Shown here piece after piece: positions 58,008 through 64,000 of a stretch of 64,000 nucleotides of DNA. The DNA comes from Micromonospora_H sonneratiae (lineage in GTDB: Bacteria > Actinomycetota > Actinomycetes > Mycobacteriales > Micromonosporaceae), in the NCBI RefSeq assembly GCF_042679305.1, contig NZ_JBHTMP010000023.1:1-64000 (forward strand), written 5' to 3'. The number at the start of each line of letters is the position of its first letter. Position 1 is the stretch's first letter. Position numbers and translations under genes: made by a program. Under the pieces are notes generated by a model that was given only the letters and a program-made list of their open reading frames with translations, had not been told where the DNA came from and made no database searches.

Positions 58008-58317
58008 AGGGGTGGCTCCGTTCGTTGCCGTCAGATGCTGATCATATCCATCTAACTCGCCAGGTCGGCAATCGGTATACGTATTGCGTATACCGGTCAT
58101 TCATGTGATGACCAACTATCGAGTTTCGAGATCATTAGAGCCCGATGTGATCTGTAGTGACTCAGCGTCATGTGCATCGCGCTTCCGGGCAACCATGATC
58201 AGGACATGGCCCGGGGCGGGGGTGGCTGTGGTGGCAGGTTCTCCCGAGGTTGCTACCCGTGTGATGCCCGCCCGCTCCGGTGCCGTTCCAGGTTGCCGAG
58301 TCGTGAGGAGCGCTTTT
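58008..58317. other. Divergent intergenic region between the XRE-TPR and globin genes
   Basis: 310 bases. It holds the 23-bp dyad at 58073-58095 and the ribosome site GAGGAG at 58305-58310. The stretch between the dyad and the ribosome site stays open in one plus-strand frame but has Arg/Pro-type shadow composition, so it is treated as the leader of the globin operon, not as coding. Confidence 0.5.
58073..58095. promoter_or_regulatory. 23-bp dyad CGGTATACG-N5-CGTATACCG, candidate operator
   Basis: Perfect 9-base arms around TATTG. It lies 66 bases upstream of the XRE-TPR start and about 220 bases before the divergent globin operon. The position and symmetry are typical of an autoregulatory operator shared by divergent promoters. 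Confidence 0.6.
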
Positions 58318-58734
58318 GTGATGGGTGTGGACGGTGGCTTGCCGCCCGTTGGTGGTCCTGGCTTCGGGGTGTCGGATGCTGCGGCGTACCCGATGGATGT
58401 GCCCGCGTTCGAGCAGCTCGGCCCGAGAGGAGTGGGTGACGCGGTGGCCCGCTGGCTGCGCCTCGTGGCTGCGGATGCGGAGCTGTCCCCGTACCTCGTG
58501 GGGGTTGATCTGCCAAGGTTGGGCGGACATCTGGCGTTGCAGTTGACGGCGGCGTTGGGCGGACCTGCCGGTGACATCGCCCGCCCGACGGCGGGGGCGT
58601 GGCAGGGGTTGGGTCTGTCGCCGGAGCAGCATCGTCGAGTCGTCGACTACCTGACCGGCACGTTGACGGGGTTGGGTGTGTCGCCGGAAGCGGTTGCCGT
58701 GGTGGGCCGGGTGTTCGCGGACGAGGTGGCCTGA
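58318..58734 (+). CDS. Truncated-haemoglobin-fold protein lacking the haem ligands
   Basis: 138 residues. GTG at 58318 lies 7 bases after GAGGAG; the next codon is ATG. The fold matches group 1 truncated haemoglobin (trHbN): FEQLGPRGVGDAVARW, VAADAELSPYLVGVDLPRL, LTAALGGP, LSPEQHRRVVDYLTGTL. Aligned without gaps from the GGP motif to Mycobacterium trHbN, whose proximal ligand is the His of VHQGRGI, this protein has AWQGLGL: His is replaced by Trp (Trp95). The distal B10 Tyr position is Leu47. A haem-free or differently liganded globin is therefore likely. Its TGA overlaps the ATG of the flavohaemoglobin-like gene (TGATG). Confidence 0.82.
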   Translation: MMGVDGGLPPVGGPGFGVSDAAAYPMDVPAFEQLGPRGVGDAVARWLRLVAADAELSPYLVGVDLPRLGGHLALQLTAALGGPAGDIARPTAGAWQGLGLSPEQHRRVVDYLTGTLTGLGVSPEAVAVVGRVFADEVA

Positions 58735-59864
58735 TGAGCATCGCCACAGAAGAGGAGTTGCTGGCGCTGTGGTCTGCCACGACCCAGCAGATGGATCCGG
58801 CCACCGACGAGTTCTGGCGCATCGTCGAGGAGCGCCGGCCAGGGCTGCTGCCGCAGCAGGATGCCGCGCTGCTGTTCACCAGCCTCGGTCGGCTGGTCAC
58901 CGGTGGCGACGATGCGGCGGGTCGGGCGGCCCTGCTGGCGGTGCTGGGCCGGGCCCACCAGCGGTTCCAGCTGATGACCCCGCATCACCAGTTGATCGGT
59001 GACGCGATGACGGCCACGATGGCCCGCTACGTCCCCGATCTCTGGACACCGGAGGTGGCGCTGACCTGGATCCGGGTCTACGAGGCGACGACCCAGGCAT
59101 TGGCCCGGATCGCCCGCAGCATGCGGCCGGGCCCGGCCTGGACGTCGGCTGAGGTGGTCGATGTGGATCGGCCTGCGGAGGGGATCGGCATTCTCAACGT
59201 ACGCCCGCAGCGCCGCCTGTCGTTCCGGCCCGGTCAGGCGGTGCCGGTGAGTGTGCCGCAGCACCCGGGCCGGTGGCGCTGGTACGCCCCGGCGAACGCA
59301 CCCCGTCCCGACGACACGATCGAGCTGCATGTACGGGCAGTCCCGGACGGCAGCGTTTCCCACGTACTCGCCAACGTGGTGCGGCCGGGGCAGCGGATGT
59401 GGCTCGGTCCCGCCTACGGCGACGGCCTGTTACTCGCACCGGGATCAGGGGATGACCTGCTTCTGGTGGCGGGTGGTACGGGTCTTGCTCCACTGCGGTC
59501 CCTGGTCGAGCAGGTAGTTGCCGAGGGGGACAACGGTCGGCGGGTGACCCTGGTGGTGGGGTCCCGGACGTTCATGGAGCTGTACGACGCGACGAGCCTG
59601 GACAAGTTGCAGTCTGCCCACGGCTGGTTGACGTTGGTGCCGGCGTTCTCCCACGATCCGACCGCCGAGCCGGAGGAGGTGGGCGACGCCCTGACCATTG
59701 CCCTGCCGCACTTTCGGCCAGGTCAGGACGTGTACGTGTGTGGGCCACCGGCGATGACCCGGGGTGCGTTGCTGCGGTTGCTGGTCGCGGGGGTTCCCGC
59801 TGAGCGGATCCACCTGCCCGACGAGTACGACGGCACCGGTCATGGGTATCTACCGCAGCGGTAA
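58734..59864 (+). CDS. Flavohaemoglobin-like protein (globin plus FAD/NAD reductase)
   Basis: 376 residues. Globin part (about 1-130) keeps the proximal His75 in LGRAHQRFQLMTPHHQLIGD, which lines up with the KHTSFQIKPEQY of E. coli Hmp; distal B10 Tyr is Trp28 here. Then a ferredoxin-reductase-type barrel (about 145-240: LSFRPGQAVPVSV, RWRWYAPANAP in the FAD-binding RxYS position) and an NAD domain (about 245-370: LLLVAGGTGLAPLRSLVEQV, VYVCGPPAMTRGALL). By family it would use NADH to reduce haem-bound O2 or NO; the altered distal pocket makes a sensor or different oxidoreductase possible. Coupled to the trHb-like gene before it and overlapping the DivIVA-type gene after it. Confidence 0.87.
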   Translation: MSIATEEELLALWSATTQQMDPATDEFWRIVEERRPGLLPQQDAALLFTSLGRLVTGGDDAAGRAALLAVLGRAHQRFQLMTPHHQLIGDAMTATMARYVPDLWTPEVALTWIRVYEATTQALARIARSMRPGPAWTSAEVVDVDRPAEGIGILNVRPQRRLSFRPGQAVPVSVPQHPGRWRWYAPANAPRPDDTIELHVRAVPDGSVSHVLANVVRPGQRMWLGPAYGDGLLLAPGSGDDLLLVAGGTGLAPLRSLVEQVVAEGDNGRRVTLVVGSRTFMELYDATSLDKLQSAHGWLTLVPAFSHDPTAEPEEVGDALTIALPHFRPGQDVYVCGPPAMTRGALLRLLVAGVPAERIHLPDEYDGTGHGYLPQR

Positions 59865-60216
59865 CAGTGTTGACGTGACCCGTCCGTTGTCCCCGGACGA
59901 GATACGCGCGCTGGTGATCGGCCGTACCCGGATCGGCCAGCGCGGCTATCTTCCCGACCAGGTCGACGCGATCCTGACCCGGCTGGCCGATGAGACCGCG
60001 CACCGCTGCCGGCAGCTCGACCAGTTGTGTGCGGAGAACGAGCGGATCAAGGAGGCTCTGCGTACCTGGCAGAGCAGCCAGGCCAGGACCCGGTGCGCCC
60101 CGGGGTCTGCTGGGAACAGCGAGCCCGCCGCCCTGCCGGGTGGTTGTCGCCCATATGGCAGCGACGTCCCTGTTGATGGGGCGAGGTCGCTATTGGCGGC
60201 TGACCAGACCGAGTAG
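59842..60216 (+). CDS. DivIVA-domain protein
   Basis: About 124 residues. The frame opens at ATG 59842, inside the end of the reductase gene (23-base overlap); a GTG at 59875 is an alternative start, and neither has a clear ribosome site, so it is likely translated by coupling. Core motif: LSPDEIRALVIG then QRGYLPDQVDAILTRLADE, the N-terminal membrane-curvature/coiled-coil module of DivIVA/GpsB proteins, followed by RCRQLDQLCAENERIKEAL. The C-terminal part is short and Gly/Pro/Ser-rich. DivIVA modules target proteins to poles or septa, so this may place the globin pair. Confidence 0.75.
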   Translation: MGIYRSGNSVDVTRPLSPDEIRALVIGRTRIGQRGYLPDQVDAILTRLADETAHRCRQLDQLCAENERIKEALRTWQSSQARTRCAPGSAGNSEPAALPGGCRPYGSDVPVDGARSLLAADQTE

Positions 60217-60325
60217 TCGATTGACCGCAACACCCAGACGTTTTCTTCTATCGTCGGGAAGCCGTTGGCTACAGGTCCACGGTGGACAGCTATGTCGCTG
60301 GCGCGATTCCGTGAGGAGAGGCAGC

Positions 60326-60577
60326 ATGCTCCGTCGTATCTTCGTGACAGCGGCACTGGCCGCCGCCGTCACCATCGTCACTCCCAGTTCGCCGGCTCTG
60401 GCTCTCTATCCCTGCCCGGCCGACTACATGTGCATCCACAACTGGTACACCGACTCGACCCGTACGCACTGGAACGGCAGCCACAGCGTCAACTGTGAGG
60501 GCACCGTGGCGCGGTTGGGTGTCCAGTCCGGCTACCTGGTCTTCAGTAAGCAGCCGTGCGACGGCCTGCCGGTCTGA
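60326..60577 (+). CDS. Small secreted DUF6289-family protein
   Basis: 83 residues, ATG after GAGGAGAGG. Signal peptide MLRRIFVTAALAAAVTIV... ending near PALA, then a 55-residue mature domain with four Cys (PCPADYMCIHNWY, SHSVNCEGTVA, KQPCDGLPV). The spacing fits the DUF6289 family of small exported actinobacterial proteins; function unknown. It lies 109 bases after the DivIVA-type gene. Confidence 0.8.
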   Translation: MLRRIFVTAALAAAVTIVTPSSPALALYPCPADYMCIHNWYTDSTRTHWNGSHSVNCEGTVARLGVQSGYLVFSKQPCDGLPV

Positions 60578-60615
60578 CGTACGACAGGGTGGCCCGGAAG
60601 TTACCGGCCGACTGA

Positions 60616-61557
60616 TCATGCCTGCTGGCTGCGTGTGTGGTTCTCGCACACGTCCCGGACGGCGGTGACGTACGGGTGCCATGGGCGGGTGGTCGGGCCG
60701 GTGAGGACGAGGTGGCGGTCCAGCCGGGGCAGCAGGGGGACCAGGGTGAGGGCCTCGGGTAGCAGGTTGGCCGTCAGGGAGGGGACGGCCGCGACGCCCA
60801 GGCCGGCTTCGACCATGGACAGCAGCGTCGTGACTTCGCGGATGCGTTGCGCGGGCTGGTAGCGGAGACCGGCCAGCGAGTGAAGTCGCCTGACCTGGGG
60901 CTCGCAGCCGGCGGTGGAGGACAGCAACGGGTCGTCGAGCAGGTCCGCCAGGTCGATGGAGTTCTGACCGGCCAGCGGGTGGTCGCGGCGGACGACGGCG
61001 TGGAACGTGTCGGTTGCGAGGGTGACCGCGCCCGGCGGAACCGGGTCCGGGTCGATGAGGACGGCCGCGTCGACGGTGCCGTCCTCAAGCCATCGCCCGA
61101 GTTCTTCGTCGAAGCCTTCGAAGATTTTGACCTGGACGTGTGGGAGGCGCTCGCGCCAGAGCACCATGAGGTCGGGCAGTAGGCCGTGTGCGGCGGTCGG
61201 CGGTACGGCCAGCGCGATCGGTGCGGCGGTGTCCGCTCCCCGGTGAGCGGCGGCGGCGATGTTAAAAGCGCGGGCACCGGCGAGGGTGGCGCGCGCGTGG
61301 GGCAGCAGCGCCTCACCCAGCCGGGTCAGCCGGACCGGAGCGACGCGGTGCACAAGCTCGCCCTGCACGGTTCGCTCCAACGACGAGAGCGAGTGCGACA
61401 CCGAGGATTGGCTCATGCCGAGCACGTCGGCGGCTGCGCCGAACCCGCCGTGGTCGGCGATCGCCACGAGTATCTCCAGTTGCCGCAGCGTTGGACCCAT
61501 CAGCTCGGACTCATCGAATCTCTGCATCTCCCGATCGGCAACATCGATTTGATTCAT
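60616..61557 (-). CDS. LysR-family transcriptional regulator
   Basis: About 313 residues. The exact start is uncertain: ATG at 61557, 61527 or the one at MGPTLRQLEI all leave the HTH intact. N-terminal winged HTH (GPTLRQLEILVAIADHGGFG, AADVLGMSQSSVSHSLSSLE), then the two-lobed effector domain (about 95-300: IALAVPPTAAHGLLPDLMVL, DAAVLIDPDPVPPG, VVRRDHPLAG, VEAGLGVAAVPSL). Divergent from the EamA transporter gene with about 60 bases between, the usual LysR arrangement, so it probably controls that transporter. The effector is unknown. Confidence 0.88.
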   Translation of the reverse strand: MNQIDVADREMQRFDESELMGPTLRQLEILVAIADHGGFGAAADVLGMSQSSVSHSLSSLERTVQGELVHRVAPVRLTRLGEALLPHARATLAGARAFNIAAAAHRGADTAAPIALAVPPTAAHGLLPDLMVLWRERLPHVQVKIFEGFDEELGRWLEDGTVDAAVLIDPDPVPPGAVTLATDTFHAVVRRDHPLAGQNSIDLADLLDDPLLSSTAGCEPQVRRLHSLAGLRYQPAQRIREVTTLLSMVEAGLGVAAVPSLTANLLPEALTLVPLLPRLDRHLVLTGPTTRPWHPYVTAVRDVCENHTRSQQA

Positions 61558-61618
61558 GGTAATGGGCGCGTCAGGGTGACAGCACATCGGGCAGAGAGGC
61601 AGAGGGGTAGGAGTCACG

Positions 61619-62578
61619 TTGACGGTCTCGGCGGTGCGTGCAGGTTCGGTCGGTGCGCAGTTCGTGGTTCTCGCTGTCGTGTGGGGGGCGAGCTTCCTGT
61701 TCATGAAGGTCTCGCTGGACGGGATGTCACCGGCGCAGGTCATGCTCGGGCGGCTGGCTCTCGGTGCGATCTTCCTGGCCATGGTCATGGCTGTCAGTCG
61801 TCGACGCTGGCCGCGTACCGCGCGTACGTGGGGTGCGCTGGCGGTGATCTCGGTCTTCCTGTGCGTCGCGCCATTCCTGCTGTACGCCTGGGCCGGTCAG
61901 TACATCCCGTCCGGGCTGTCCAGCATCTACAACGCGACCACCCCGATCGCGACGCTGCTGGTGGCGTTGACCGTCCTTCCGGACGAGCGGTTGACGCGTA
62001 CGCGCACGGTCGGGCTGATGATCGCCGCCGTCGGGGTTGTCGTCGTCGCCGCTCCCTGGAACGCCCTCGGCGCGGTCCAGGACGGCCCGGTCATTCTCGC
62101 CCAGCTCGCCTGCCTGGGGGCCTGCCTCTGCTACGGGATCGCCTTCGTCCTCAGCCGCCGACTGTTACGCGCCAACGAACACGATCCCACCACGATCGCG
62201 GCCAGCCAGGTCGGCCTCGCCGCTGTCATCGGCTTCATGCTCGCCCCCTTCGTCGGGGGATTCGAACCCATCCGCCTGAGCCCTTCGGTCGTGGCCAGCA
62301 TGCTGGTCCTGGGGGTGCTCGGAACGGGTCTCGCCTACATCTGGAACACGCGGGTGATCGCTGCCTGGGGTGCCACCACCGTCTCCACCGTCACCTATGT
62401 CACGCCGGTCGTGGGTGTCATCCTCGGCATCCTCGTCCTGGGGGAGAGCCTCCACTGGAACGAACCCGCCGGCGGGGTGCTGGTGATCCTCGGCATCCTG
62501 ATCAGCCAGGGGCGGCTCACCCTGCGCCGACCTGGCCGTACCGCCGGCCAGGCGACCACAGCCGTCCTCGGGTCATGA
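61619..62578 (+). CDS. EamA/DMT-superfamily transporter
   Basis: Ten-helix membrane exporter, 319 residues. TTG start after AGGAGTCACG. It contains two EamA repeats: FVVLAVVWGASFLFMKVSLD opening the first, VVGVILGILVLGESLHWNEP in the second. WGASFxxxK and the GExLxxxxxxG end are typical. Members export amino acids or other metabolites; the substrate is not readable. Divergent from the LysR gene, and its end overlaps the convergent YCII gene by 6 bases. Confidence 0.9.
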   Translation: MTVSAVRAGSVGAQFVVLAVVWGASFLFMKVSLDGMSPAQVMLGRLALGAIFLAMVMAVSRRRWPRTARTWGALAVISVFLCVAPFLLYAWAGQYIPSGLSSIYNATTPIATLLVALTVLPDERLTRTRTVGLMIAAVGVVVVAAPWNALGAVQDGPVILAQLACLGACLCYGIAFVLSRRLLRANEHDPTTIAASQVGLAAVIGFMLAPFVGGFEPIRLSPSVVASMLVLGVLGTGLAYIWNTRVIAAWGATTVSTVTYVTPVVGVILGILVLGESLHWNEPAGGVLVILGILISQGRLTLRRPGRTAGQATTAVLGS

Positions 62579-63124
62579 CGGGCGTCCACCGAACTGCCAG
62601 TTGTGTACCTCGATGTCGGCGTACCGATCCGGGGTCAGGATGGCGCGTGCCTGGTCCGGATCCGACGCCCGGACCAGCGCCGCCGTACCCAGCCAGGTGG
62701 TGCCGTCGTCGGCCAGCAGCGGGCCGTACGCGATCAGCTCGTCCCGGTCGGGGGGTACGTCGAGGTCGACGGCCTGGCCGGTACCGAGGCCGAGCACCAG
62801 GTACCGGTTGCCACCGGTCCGCCCGCCGGGGAAGTCCCACATGGTCCGGCCCAGCAGGTTGCGCCAGCGGCGCAGCAGCACGTCCCGGTACGCGCCGGCC
62901 TGGTAGGTGGGCTCGTCGAAGGCGAACGCACGGGCGGCGGCGGGATCGGGCAGGTCGAGGATGTGCACGCTGCCGGTGGGCAGGTCACCGTCCTCGGTGA
63001 GGGTCGGACCACGGGCGATCATCTCAGCCGCGTACCGGTCCATGTAGGACCAGTGCTCCTCCAGTAGTTGCTGGCGCAACGCCATGGAGCCGGGCCGGTC
63101 GCGGTGGTAGCAGAAGAACTCCAT
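62573..63124 (-). CDS. YCII-domain protein (double-length)
   Basis: 183 residues from ATG at 63124, preceded by GCGGAGC. The N-terminus FFCYHRDRPGSMALRQQLLE, EEHWSYMDRYAAEMIARGPT and GSVHILDLPDPAAARAFAFD match the YCII fold (ferredoxin-like, with conserved His/Asp). The C-terminal half repeats a shorter YCII-like pattern (LLADDGTTWLGTAALVRASD, DPDQARAILTPDRYADIEVH), so this is a two-domain version. YCII proteins are small dimeric enzymes or binders of unknown chemistry; the BphX/YciI branch may act on halogenated or muconate-type compounds. Confidence 0.82.
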   Translation of the reverse strand: MEFFCYHRDRPGSMALRQQLLEEHWSYMDRYAAEMIARGPTLTEDGDLPTGSVHILDLPDPAAARAFAFDEPTYQAGAYRDVLLRRWRNLLGRTMWDFPGGRTGGNRYLVLGLGTGQAVDLDVPPDRDELIAYGPLLADDGTTWLGTAALVRASDPDQARAILTPDRYADIEVHNWQFGGRPS

Positions 63125-63204
63125 GCTCCGCAGTCTCGACCATTGGAGCAGACCGATGCGGACGGGTACCGCCCGACGCGGGTTCTGACCCCACGGCCAC
63201 GGGG

Positions 63205-64000
63205 TCAGCCACGTCGCAGCGGTTCGCCGACGGCATGCAGGTGGGCCAGCGCCCGGCCGTACGACTCGATCAGGCCGGTCTCCTCGTACGGGATGCCACG
63301 CTCGGCGCAGAAGTCGCGGACGATCGGCTGCGCCAGCCGCAGGTGCGGGGTCGGCATGTTCGGGAAGAGGTGGTGCTCGATCTGGTAGTTGAGTCCGCCC
63401 AGCGCCACGTCGACCAGCCAGCCGCCACGTACGTTTCGGGAGGTCAACACCTGGCGACGCAGGTAGTCGAGTCGGTCCCCCTCGGTCAGGGTGGGCATAC
63501 CCTTGTGGTTCGGCGCGAACGTGCAGCCGAGGTAGACCCCGAAGAGCGCCTGGTGTACGAGGAGGAACGCCAGCGCCTTGCCCGGCGAGAGCACCAGTAG
63601 CAGGGCGGCCAGGTAGCCGACGAGGTGGACGAGCAGCAGCGCCGCCTCCAGTCCACGGCCCTTCATTCCCGGGCGGAGCAGCGCCCGGACGCTGGACACG
63701 TGCAGGTTGAACCCTTCCAGCGTGAGCAGCGGAAAGAACAGGTACGCCTGCCAGCGTCCGATGAACCGGGGCAGACCTCGGCTGGCCCGGGCCTGCTCGA
63801 CCGACCACACCAGGATGTCCGGGGCGACGTCCGGGTCCAGGTCCTCGTGGTTGGGGTTGGCGTGGTGGCGGGTGTGCTTGTCCATCCACCAGCCGTAGCT
63901 CATGCCGATCGCCAGGTTGCCGGCGATTCGTCCGGCGACCCCGCTCGCCCGCCGGCCCCGGAACACCTGCCGGTGCGCGAGGTCGTGTGCCACCAGGGCA
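63205..64000 (-). CDS. Fatty acid desaturase (acyl-lipid/acyl-CoA type), 5' end outside window
   Basis: Membrane di-iron desaturase. About 265 residues are visible; the frame runs past the window end, and the HDLAH box lies right at it, so the N-terminal portion is missing. His boxes: HDLAH, HTRHHANPNHEDLDPD, and the C-terminal LNYQIEHHLFPNMPTPHLRL. Membrane segments in between (LVHLVGYLAALLLVLSPGKA). This layout is that of acyl-CoA or acyl-lipid desaturases of the DesA3 type. The gene stops 80 bases before the YCII gene on the same strand. Confidence 0.92.
   Translation of the reverse strand, partial: ALVAHDLAHRQVFRGRRASGVAGRIAGNLAIGMSYGWWMDKHTRHHANPNHEDLDPDVAPDILVWSVEQARASRGLPRFIGRWQAYLFFPLLTLEGFNLHVSSVRALLRPGMKGRGLEAALLLVHLVGYLAALLLVLSPGKALAFLLVHQALFGVYLGCTFAPNHKGMPTLTEGDRLDYLRRQVLTSRNVRGGWLVDVALGGLNYQIEHHLFPNMPTPHLRLAQPIVRDFCAERGIPYEETGLIESYGRALAHLHAVGEPLRRG

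Noticed and set aside
1..64000. Biosynthetic gene cluster, prophage or integrative element spanning part of the window
   Set aside because: No PKS, NRPS, terpene or phage structural genes, integrase, tRNA-type attachment site or complete IS was recognised.

Overview
The window is high-GC actinobacterial DNA. Codon usage, the FMN-riboswitch riboflavin operon with a PnuC/RibM-type transporter, the two Septum_form lipoproteins and the Crp/Fnr, XRE-TPR and DivIVA-type genes all suggest a filamentous actinomycete, most likely Micromonosporaceae (Micromonospora-like). That placement is inferred from gene content and style, not from a search. No rRNA, tRNA, complete insertion sequence or prophage was seen.

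Layout. 1-3.5 kb: the 3' part of rsmB faces two tandem Septum_form lipoproteins across a 48-bp perfect palindrome. 3.7-15.4 kb: a minus-strand block holding a complete oligopeptide ABC importer interleaved with four peptide-processing enzymes (two M19 dipeptidases, an M24 creatinase/prolidase-like protein and a proline iminopeptidase-like hydrolase), then a GntR regulator and a SAM methyltransferase. It looks like a peptide uptake and breakdown operon. 15.6-22 kb: rpe, a REC-GGDEF response regulator, then an FMN riboswitch and ribD-ribE-ribM-ribBA-ribH, tightly overlapped. 22-27 kb: a scrap yard of gene remnants (MFS, LuxR-type regulator, probable S8 protease propeptide, AraC, VOC) around an intact CoA-disulfide reductase-rhodanese gene preceded by a CsoR/CstR-like palindrome, and a run of 24 G. 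27.2-33.1 kb: a giant DUF4011-helicase-Vsr-DUF3320 protein of the Hhe anti-phage type.

33.4-42.3 kb: a secreted beta-helix protein, a DUF5713 protein, then a cluster with an oxygen/NO theme: two hemerythrins (one with DUF2249), an FNR-like regulator with FNR-like cysteine spacing, an EF-G-binding-type FBP protein, a TetR regulator, a cupin, a CDF metal exporter and an NnrS haem-copper membrane protein. 42.3-53.6 kb: a polymorphic toxin locus on the minus strand, consisting of a 3019-residue secreted RHS protein ending in a Hint domain and an HNH-like nuclease tip, followed by a SUKH immunity gene and an unrecognised, probably immunity-type gene, both lower in GC. 54-56 kb: a translationally coupled pair of small membrane proteins, a cupin, and a 3-repeat CRISPR-like mini-array whose repeat hairpins covary. 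56-60.6 kb: a GNAT, an XRE-TPR regulator with a strong upstream dyad, and a coupled operon of a globin that has lost its haem ligands, a flavohaemoglobin-like reductase and a DivIVA-type protein. 60.6-64 kb: LysR/EamA divergent pair, a YCII-domain protein and the 3' part of a fatty-acid desaturase.

Most promising for new biology: the haem-ligand-less truncated globin coupled to a flavohaemoglobin-like reductase and DivIVA protein; the RHS toxin with a possible new immunity family; the Hhe-type helicase; and the orphan covarying CRISPR-like array.
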